From the NCBI GenBank assembly GCA_050295975.1, contig JBNKQR010000049.1, positions 1 through 21,620 on the forward strand: DNA of 21,620 nt. The letters are read 5' to 3'. Under the pieces are notes generated by a model. The model ran no database searches. It had not been told where the DNA came from and saw only the letters and a program-made list of their open reading frames with translations. This document shows, in pieces, positions 15,973-21,620 of this stretch (positions are counted from its first letter, which is position 1; every line of letters starts with the position of its first letter). The position numbers and the translations under genes were made by a program. Source of the DNA: JAPHTQ01 sp050295975. GTDB taxonomy: Bacteria > Pseudomonadota > Gammaproteobacteria > Thiohalomonadales > Thiohalomonadaceae.

Positions 15973-16017
15973 TATGATCCGCGCTGTGCCAAAGTAACGT
16001 TAATACGACGACAGCGC
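15973..16017 (+). promoter_or_regulatory. Candidate pgi promoter element and nested dyad
   Basis: TATGAT at 15973-15978 (five of six to the -10 consensus) lies 69 bases before the pgi ATG; the -35 element is poor. Just downstream GCGCTGT (15981-15987) and ACAGCGC (16011-16017) are exact inverted repeats, and the 8-base palindrome TAACGTTA (15995-16002) sits almost on the same axis. This nested symmetry at the expected start of transcription could be an operator or a leader hairpin. Confidence 0.45.
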
Positions 16018-16046
16018 ACACACGTAACACTAAGGATGAAGAAATA

Positions 16047-17705
16047 ATGAGCAACAAAACAGAAACCGCGGATCAGACACCGTCCTGGAAGGCGGTTGAG
16101 TCGCACTATAAGAAGATGCGTGATGTACATATGCGCGATCTGTTTAGTGCCGATCCGCAGCGTTTCGAGCACTTCTCGGCACACTTCAACGATATTCTTC
16201 TGGATTACTCAAAGAATCGTATCAGCGAAGAGACTATGCAACTTCTCTTAGACCTTGCCCGTGAGGCCGATGTCATGGGTTGGGCTGAACGCATGTCCTG
16301 TGGTGAACACATTAATTTCACCGAAGATCGCGCAGTGCTACATATGGCACTGCGGAATCGAGATAACACACCAATCCTGGTGGATGGTGTTGACGTTATG
16401 CCCGAGGTAAACCGGGTGCTGGACCAGATGCGCCACTTCTGCATCAAGGTACACAACGGGATCTGGAAAGGACATACGGGTAAGAAGATAACCGATGTGG
16501 TCAATATCGGCATTGGCGGTTCAGACCTCGGGCCGCAGATGGTTTGCGAAGCGCTTAAACCTTACGCCCGTGACGATATGGAGGTGCACTTCGTCTCCAA
16601 TGTGGACGGCACCCACGTGGCCGAGCAGATCAAGAAACTCGATCCGGAAACCACCCTGTTTATTGTCTCCTCCAAAACCTTTACCACTCAGGAGACATTG
16701 ACCAATGCGCAGACCGCTCGTCAATGGTTGTTGGCGAATCTGCATGATGAATCTGCGGTAGCAAAACACTTTGTTGCGGTTTCAACCAATACCGAAGCGG
16801 TCAAGGCCTTTGGCATCGATCCCAACAATATGTTTGAATTCTGGGACTGGGTCGGAGGGCGTTACTCACTCTGGTCGGCTATAGGACTCTCTATCGCACT
16901 CTATCTTGGAATGGATAACTTCGAGGAACTGCTCGATGGCGCCCATGAAATGGACCGCCACTTTCTGCACTCACCGATTGAGCAAAATCTGCCAGTAATT
17001 ATGGGGTTGATCGATGTCTGGTATAGCTCCTTCTTTGGAGCGGAGACCCATGCCATTCTTCCCTACGATCAATATCTACACAGATTTACTGCCTATCTGC
17101 AACAGGCCGATATGGAGAGTAACGGGAAACGTGTTGATCGTAGTGGTAATGTGGTTGGTTACAAAACCGGGCCGATCATCTGGGGTGAGTCTGGCACCAA
17201 TGGTCAGCATGCCTTCTACCAACTTATTCATCAGGGCCCGCATCTAATTCCTATCGACTTCATGGCTCCGGTAGAGACCCACAACCCGTTAGGTGACCAT
17301 CACACCATCCTGTTGGCCAACTTCTTTGCCCAAAGCAAGGCGTTGATGCTCGGACGGAATGAGGAGGAGTCACGGAAGCAGCTAAAGGCTGCTGGATATA
17401 AGGGTAAGAAGCTGGAGCAATTGTTACCACATACGATTTTTGAGGGTAACAAACCAAGTAACTCGATTCTTTTCCATAAGCTCAATCCCCACACCCTGGG
17501 GTCGTTGGTTGCACTTTATGAACACAAGATTTTTGTTCAGGGGATTATCTGGCGTATCAATTCATTCGATCAGTGGGGTGTGGAGCTGGGCAAAATACTG
17601 GCAAAAAATATTCTGCCAAAACTGGAAAATGACAAGCCGGTGAAGGATCATGATGCTTCAACCAATGGTTTGATTAACTATTACAAACAGAACAGGGATA
17701 AGTAA
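16047..17705 (+). CDS. pgi: Glucose-6-phosphate isomerase
   Basis: Interconverts glucose 6-phosphate and fructose 6-phosphate, joining glycolysis or gluconeogenesis to the pentose phosphate and glycogen branches in this cluster. The 552-residue protein has NIGIGGSDLGP near residue 151, VSSKTFTTQETLTNA, signature 1 in FWDWVGGRYSLWSAIGL, the catalytic-glutamate segment IIWGESGTNGQHAFYQL near 380, and signature 2 INSFDQWGVELGK near 503-514, whose final Lys is the conserved active-site residue. Length matches E. coli Pgi (549). AAGGATGA precedes the ATG. A stable hairpin follows the stop. Confidence 0.97.
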   Translation: MSNKTETADQTPSWKAVESHYKKMRDVHMRDLFSADPQRFEHFSAHFNDILLDYSKNRISEETMQLLLDLAREADVMGWAERMSCGEHINFTEDRAVLHMALRNRDNTPILVDGVDVMPEVNRVLDQMRHFCIKVHNGIWKGHTGKKITDVVNIGIGGSDLGPQMVCEALKPYARDDMEVHFVSNVDGTHVAEQIKKLDPETTLFIVSSKTFTTQETLTNAQTARQWLLANLHDESAVAKHFVAVSTNTEAVKAFGIDPNNMFEFWDWVGGRYSLWSAIGLSIALYLGMDNFEELLDGAHEMDRHFLHSPIEQNLPVIMGLIDVWYSSFFGAETHAILPYDQYLHRFTAYLQQADMESNGKRVDRSGNVVGYKTGPIIWGESGTNGQHAFYQLIHQGPHLIPIDFMAPVETHNPLGDHHTILLANFFAQSKALMLGRNEEESRKQLKAAGYKGKKLEQLLPHTIFEGNKPSNSILFHKLNPHTLGSLVALYEHKIFVQGIIWRINSFDQWGVELGKILAKNILPKLENDKPVKDHDASTNGLINYYKQNRDK

Positions 17706-17712
17706 TCGATAG

Positions 17713-17739
17713 GGGCGGAGTCACTCAGGGACTCCGCCC
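17713..17739. terminator. Hairpin between convergent pgi and the SnoaL-like gene
   Basis: A perfect 10-base-pair GC-rich stem, GGGCGGAGTC (17713-17722) with GACTCCGCCC (17730-17739), and a seven-base loop. The flanks are only moderately T-rich on either strand, so efficiency is uncertain, but its position 8 bases after pgi and 8 before the end of the opposing gene fits a shared terminator. Confidence 0.7.
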
Positions 17740-17747
17740 TTCGTTCC

Positions 17748-18095
17748 TCAAGCATAAAGCATGGAAATATCGGCGAAGATTAAATACTCATTGATACCGC
17801 TCTTACCTGTTTTGAGTATGGTCGAGAAAGGAACGCTGAGTTTTGAACTGTCCTTGCGAGTGTAGGTAACAATGCCGTGACAGATGCTGCCATCAGGAAC
17901 CGACCACTTATCGGTAATGGCATGTGACAGACCCTCGATAGAATCAAAGAATCCCGCTACGTAGTTCTGAATATTCTCTCTACCTGAAACGGCTTCGCCG
18001 TTACCAAAGCGAAAGATGCAATCGGGTGCTAGGAAGTTGCAGAAAGAGTTAACGTTTTTCTCGTCAATCGCTTCAAATAGTCCATTAATCATCAC
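17748..18095 (-). CDS. SnoaL-like / NTF2-fold protein
   Basis: A 115-residue soluble protein with the layout of the SnoaL/NTF2-like fold: an N-terminal helix LFEAIDEKNVNSFCNFLAP, then DCIFRFGNGEAVSGRENIQNY, where a strand leads to the conserved 'G.e.i' helix, and three or four strands ending in INEYLIFADISMLYA. Such proteins include small isomerases, cyclases and many of unknown role, so no substrate can be named. The ATG at 18095 follows GGGGGG at about 6 bases; a second Met is next to it. It is more AT-rich than neighbouring genes and lies 80 bases downstream of the small secreted-protein gene on the same strand. Confidence 0.7.
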   Translation of the reverse strand: MMINGLFEAIDEKNVNSFCNFLAPDCIFRFGNGEAVSGRENIQNYVAGFFDSIEGLSHAITDKWSVPDGSICHGIVTYTRKDSSKLSVPFSTILKTGKSGINEYLIFADISMLYA

Positions 18096-18175
18096 GAACC
18101 CCCCTTGCTCAGGTATGTCTGTGGATGAGTGAAGCTGTTACTGCCTTGTCAGGTTACCTAAAAATATGATGGCTG

Positions 18176-18556
18176 TCATTCCTTGGCAGGACAGAAGTGA
18201 GGGAGAACTTCACAGCACTTTGTGCCACTAAAACACTGAAAAATCGAGTCGTGGTTATTTTGGCGTATAAAACCTATGCCATTACCATTAATGGCAAAGC
18301 TATGTAATGTCGCATTCCTGTCTTGTAGCACACCTTCGATTTGACAGTCGCTGTTGTAGTCGTATTCGGCTTTGGATGGCTGTGCGAGCTGAAAAAACAT
18401 AAGTATGTCATTGGTCGTAGTGGTACTGAATATGTGGTTACAAATATCAGGTCCACCAGTTCCTCCCCATTCCAATACATTCGTTTCAATTCCCGCATTT
18501 ACCTTGCTACATATTAAAGCAATGCTGTAGAAAGCGATCCTTGCTTTTCTGTACAT
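18176..18556 (-). CDS. Small secreted cysteine-rich protein, unrecognised
   Basis: I do not recognise this 126-residue protein. MYRKAR followed by IAFYSIALICSKVNA looks like a Sec signal peptide with cleavage after VNA at residue 21. The mature part of about 105 residues has six cysteines (39, 71, 108, 114, 115, 122), an even number that would suit disulfides in the periplasm or outside the cell. It contains EWGGTGGPDICN and a strand-rich middle. The start at 18556 is chosen because GAGG lies 8 bases upstream and a signal peptide follows directly; the longer open frame to 18643 would overlap glgB by 76 bases. It begins 11 bases after the glgB stop, so it may be read through from glgB. Codon and base use are more AT-rich than glgB. 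Confidence 0.6.
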   Translation of the reverse strand: MYRKARIAFYSIALICSKVNAGIETNVLEWGGTGGPDICNHIFSTTTTNDILMFFQLAQPSKAEYDYNSDCQIEGVLQDRNATLHSFAINGNGIGFIRQNNHDSIFQCFSGTKCCEVLPHFCPAKE

Positions 18557-18567
18557 ATGACTGGCCT

Positions 18568-20736
18568 CTATATTTCTCGAGTTATTATTAATGCAGCAAG
18601 TGGTGGCAGGGTAACGACTATCGAGTACGGCTGTCCCATCCACGGTTTCTCCTCACTTTCAAAGCGAGGGATCTGTCCCAGATCTGTACCGCCGAAGTCG
18701 CTCTCATCACTATTGAAGAGCAGACGATAATTGCCTGCCTTTGGTACGCCAAGACGGTAACCGTCGTGCGGGGTAGGGGTGAAGTTGAGCACCACGGCGA
18801 CACTTTCACCATTGCCGTGACGCAGGAAACTGAGTAGCGAGTGTTGCGAATCGTTGCAATCGAGCCACTGGAATCCCTGTGCCTCGAAATCCTTTGCATG
18901 CAGTGCAGGGGTCTTGGTGTAGACCCGATTAAGTCTGGCAAGCAGCTTGTGAATGCCGTGATGTTCCGGGTATTCGTAAAGATGCCACTCCAGTGCATTG
19001 TCGTGATCCCACTCTTTTCCCTGGGCGAACTCACAGCCCATGAACAGCAACTTTTTACCCGGCATGGTGTACATGTAAGTGTAGAGTAGTCGCAGGTTGG
19101 CGAAGCGCTGCCAACTGTCACCAGGCATTTTCTCCAGCATGGAGCGCTTCATATGTACTACTTCATCATGAGAGAAGGGCAGGATAAAGTTTTCATTGAA
19201 AGCGTAGAGCATGCCGAAGGTGAGATTGTTTTGGTGATATTTACGATGCACAGGATCGTGGTGCATGTAGTTGAGCGTGTCATGCATCCAGCCCATGTTC
19301 CATTTCATGGAGAAGCCGAGGCCACCCATATCTACCGGGCGTGAGACCATCGGCCAGGAGGTCGATTCTTCAGCCATGGAGAGGGCGCCGGGATGTTCGC
19401 GATGGAGCAGTATATTTAGCTCGCGCAGAAACTCGACCGCTTCCAGGTTTTCGTTGCCACCATGGATGTTTGGTACCCAGTCAGCCGCCTGCCGTGAATA
19501 GTCGAGATAGAGCATGGAGGCGACGGCATCGACACGCAATCCATCCATGTGGAACTCTTCCAGCCAGTAGTGGGCGCTGGAGAGAAGAAAGTTCTTCACC
19601 TCATTACGACCGTAATTGAAGATCAGCGTGCCCCAGTCGCGGTGTTCACCACGGCGTGGGTCTTCGTGCTCGTAGAGTGTGGTGCCATCGAAGCGTGCCA
19701 GAGCCCAATCGTCCTTGGGGAAGTGGGCAGGGACCCAGTCGAGAATTACACCGATGTCGTTCTGGTGGCACTGATCGATGAAATAGCGCAGCTCATCAGG
19801 GCTACCGAATCGGCTGCTTGGGGCGAAGTAGCCGGTGGTCTGATAGCCCCACGAGGCATCCAGTGGGTGTTCACTGACTGGCAGCAGTTCGATGTGGGTA
19901 AATCCCAGTCCCTTGATGTGCGGGATCAGTCCGTCAGCCAGTTCCCGGTAACTGAGGAAGCCGCCATCGGGACCCCGCTGCCAGGAGCCAATATGGACTT
20001 CGTAGATCGACATGGGGCTGTGTTGCCAATCTCTCTCTCCCCGCTGTTGTAACCACTTGTCGTCGTTCCACTGGTAGCTGGATTCGTCAACAACGGCGGC
20101 ATTGTTCGGGCGCTGTTCAAAACGGTTGCCGTAGGGATCGGTTTTGACATGAATTTTGCCCTGCTGGTCGCGCAGTTCGAATTTGTAGAGGCTGCCAAGG
20201 GCCAGGTCGGGGATAAAGAGTTCCCAAACACCGCTACTACCACGGTTCCGCATGGGATGGCAGCGGCCATCCCACTGATTGAAGTCACCCACCACGCTGA
20301 CGCGTGACGCGTTGGGTGCCCAGACGGCAAAGCGTATCCCATCAACCCCTTCATGATGGCAGGCGTGAGCGCCGAGCATCTTGCCTGCGCGAAAATGCTG
20401 ACCTTCGTGGAAGCGATTCAGATCCCAATCGGTTAGTATGGGTGAGAAGTGGTAGGGGTCGTGCTGCTGGTGTTCATTGCCGGCGCCATCCTGCCAGCAG
20501 ATTTTATAGGGCTTGCTATGGGGACAACCTTTACCGCTCCATTGGAACAGGTCTGTCTTCTGATAACGCTCCATAGGCAAGCGCTTGTCGCCGCAGAGGA
20601 CTTCGGCGGATGCAGCAGTGGGAAGGTAGATGCGAATAGTCTCACCTTTCCCCTCCGAGTGCCTGCCGAGCAGTTCAAACGGGTCATGATGGCGAGCCTC
20701 TAACAGGCGCAGGATTCCTTCCGGGTGTTGAGTCAT
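18568..20736 (-). CDS. glgB: 1,4-alpha-glucan branching enzyme
   Basis: Introduces alpha-1,6 branches into glycogen. The 722-residue GH13 protein has an N-terminal region, a CBM48-type module (FAVWAPNASRVSVVGDFNQWDG near residues 135-156), then the catalytic barrel. The nucleophile lies in DGLRVDAVASMLYLDY (Asp near 398), the acid/base Glu in SMAEESTSW (near 455), and the third carboxylate in LPFSHDEVVH (near 520). The all-beta C domain ends LPPLAALIITREI. Length matches E. coli GlgB (728). AGGAAG lies about 11 bases before the ATG. It is divergent from glgC across 128 bases. Confidence 0.97.
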   Translation of the reverse strand: MTQHPEGILRLLEARHHDPFELLGRHSEGKGETIRIYLPTAASAEVLCGDKRLPMERYQKTDLFQWSGKGCPHSKPYKICWQDGAGNEHQQHDPYHFSPILTDWDLNRFHEGQHFRAGKMLGAHACHHEGVDGIRFAVWAPNASRVSVVGDFNQWDGRCHPMRNRGSSGVWELFIPDLALGSLYKFELRDQQGKIHVKTDPYGNRFEQRPNNAAVVDESSYQWNDDKWLQQRGERDWQHSPMSIYEVHIGSWQRGPDGGFLSYRELADGLIPHIKGLGFTHIELLPVSEHPLDASWGYQTTGYFAPSSRFGSPDELRYFIDQCHQNDIGVILDWVPAHFPKDDWALARFDGTTLYEHEDPRRGEHRDWGTLIFNYGRNEVKNFLLSSAHYWLEEFHMDGLRVDAVASMLYLDYSRQAADWVPNIHGGNENLEAVEFLRELNILLHREHPGALSMAEESTSWPMVSRPVDMGGLGFSMKWNMGWMHDTLNYMHHDPVHRKYHQNNLTFGMLYAFNENFILPFSHDEVVHMKRSMLEKMPGDSWQRFANLRLLYTYMYTMPGKKLLFMGCEFAQGKEWDHDNALEWHLYEYPEHHGIHKLLARLNRVYTKTPALHAKDFEAQGFQWLDCNDSQHSLLSFLRHGNGESVAVVLNFTPTPHDGYRLGVPKAGNYRLLFNSDESDFGGTDLGQIPRFESEEKPWMGQPYSIVVTLPPLAALIITREI

Positions 20737-20864
20737 AAAAACTTCATCTTCCTGCTTTCTGATAATCGTAGTCTATGCTTAGACAGATGTGGGGGAACAG
20801 GGCTCATGGATGCTTTAAGCCTACCATGCTGTAGAAATTATTTTGTGAATCTTTCGGGGAATCT
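20737..20864. promoter_or_regulatory. glgB/glgC divergent control region
   Basis: This 128-base gap separates the two glycogen genes and should contain both promoters. A perfect inverted repeat GTCTA-TGCT-TAGAC (20771-20784) is the clearest structure. On the minus strand TAGACT overlapping it could serve as a weak glgB -10 element. No good plus-strand promoter for glgC stands out, although the last 40 bases are AT-rich. GGGGA sits 4 bases before the glgC ATG. Confidence 0.4.
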
Positions 20865-21620
20865 ATGCAACAGACGAATACACCTCGCTTTGTCAGCCGA
20901 CTGACAAGGGAGACCCTTGCACTTATCCTGGCGGGAGGGGCTGGCACCCGTCTCATGGGCCTGACTTCCTGGCGTTCAAAACCAGCAGTACCCTTTGGCG
21001 GCAAATTCCACATTGTCGATTTTCCACTATCCAACTGCATCAATTCCGGTATTCGCCGCATTGGTATTCTGACTCAGTATAAGGCGCACTCACTGATACG
21101 CCATGTGCAGTTGGGCTGGAGCTTTCTCCGCGGTGAGCTGGGTGAGTTTGTAGAGCTGCTACCGGCGCAACAGCGTATGGGCGAGCAGTGGTACACCGGT
21201 ACCGCTGATGCGCTTTACCAGAACATGGATATTATCCATACGCACCGTCCGGAATATGTATTGATCCTCGCGGGTGATCACATCTATCAGATGGACTATG
21301 GTCCGATGTTGGCGGCCCATGCTGAGAAAGAGGCCGATATGACCATCGGCTGTTTTGAGGTGCCGGTCGAGGAGGCAAAGTCATTTGGGGTGATGCAGGT
21401 GGACGACCAGTGGAGGGTAACGGATTTTGCAGAAAAACCGGCTCAGCCCTCAACCATTCCCGGTGAGAAAGATATGGCACTGGCGTCCATGGGGATCTAC
21501 ATCTTTAATACCGAATTCCTTTATGACACCTTGATTCGTGATGCCGAAAAGAGCGGCTCATCCCACGATTTTGGTAAGGACATCATTCCTGCTGCAATTC
21601 GTGATAGTCGCGTCTATGCC
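20865..21620 (+). CDS. glgC: Glucose-1-phosphate adenylyltransferase, 3' end outside window
   Basis: ADP-glucose pyrophosphorylase, the committed and allosterically controlled step of glycogen synthesis. The first 252 residues are present, of about 420. Visible are the pyrophosphorylase loop LILAGGAGTRL (20-30), KPAVPFGGKF (39-48), DFPLSNCINSGIRRI, the catalytic AGDHIYQMDYG (136-146), FAEKP (189-193) with the glucose-1-phosphate lysine, and SHDFGKDIIP (233-242). At the position of the E. coli fructose-1,6-bisphosphate lysine (Lys39, in NKRAKP) this protein has Trp (SWRSKP), so a different activator is likely. The start follows GGGGA and gives a normal N terminus. It is divergent from glgB. 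Confidence 0.96.
   Translation, partial: MQQTNTPRFVSRLTRETLALILAGGAGTRLMGLTSWRSKPAVPFGGKFHIVDFPLSNCINSGIRRIGILTQYKAHSLIRHVQLGWSFLRGELGEFVELLPAQQRMGEQWYTGTADALYQNMDIIHTHRPEYVLILAGDHIYQMDYGPMLAAHAEKEADMTIGCFEVPVEEAKSFGVMQVDDQWRVTDFAEKPAQPSTIPGEKDMALASMGIYIFNTEFLYDTLIRDAEKSGSSHDFGKDIIPAAIRDSRVYA

Noticed and set aside
18557..18643. Upstream extension of the small secreted-protein gene
   Set aside because: It would overlap the end of glgB and bury the signal peptide; the start at 18556 has its own ribosome binding site.

Overview
The window is ordinary bacterial chromosome, densely packed with housekeeping genes and apparently from a gammaproteobacterium. The gene order xseB-ispA-dxs, the pairing pcnB-folK followed by panB-panC-panD, and PcnB and PpcA-type proteins resembling enterobacterial ones all point there. 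The gnd-zwf-pgi and glgB/glgC neighbourhood next to ppc would suit a glycogen-storing autotroph or sulfur-oxidising lineage (Chromatiales-like), but that placement is an inference and not secure. I see no tRNA, rRNA, CRISPR array, insertion sequence, integrase or phage gene. No gene-free stretch exceeds about 155 bases.

Layout. Positions 1-2928 (minus strand) hold an xseB-ispA-dxs operon: the exonuclease VII small subunit, farnesyl diphosphate synthase and DXP synthase, with the dxs 3' end cut off by the window edge. Positions 3077-3814 (plus) carry an unrecognised small outer-membrane-barrel-like protein. Positions 3863-8106 (plus) are a tight run of pcnB, folK, a deoxynucleoside kinase, panB and panC. 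It is followed at 8199-8579 by panD, which probably has its own promoter, and by a strong bidirectional terminator. Positions 8726-11808 (minus) hold ppc and, downstream of it, a 67-residue SAP-like protein with four cysteines. glgA (11925-13382, minus) is divergent from gnd-zwf (13538-15948, plus), and pgi follows with its own leader. Convergent to pgi lies a more AT-rich patch (17748-18556, minus) with a SnoaL-like protein and a small secreted cysteine-rich protein, directly downstream of glgB (18568-20736, minus). glgC starts divergently from glgB and runs off the right edge.

How the genes work together. xseB-ispA-dxs supplies isoprenoid precursors alongside a DNA-repair subunit. The pan genes make pantothenate for coenzyme A, including beta-alanine from PanD, and share transcription with folate and nucleotide-salvage genes. 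From ppc to glgC the window is a central-carbon block. Pgi sets the glucose-6-phosphate/fructose-6-phosphate balance. Zwf and Gnd form the oxidative pentose phosphate branch, with no lactonase gene in view. GlgC, GlgA and GlgB make glycogen, and Ppc refills C4 acids.

I did not find a convincing new multi-gene system. The observations most worth a second look are a perfect CRP-type palindrome in the ppc promoter/leader, the four-cysteine SAP-like protein with a palindrome over its ribosome binding site, the secreted six-cysteine protein beside glgB, and a nested dyad in the pgi leader.
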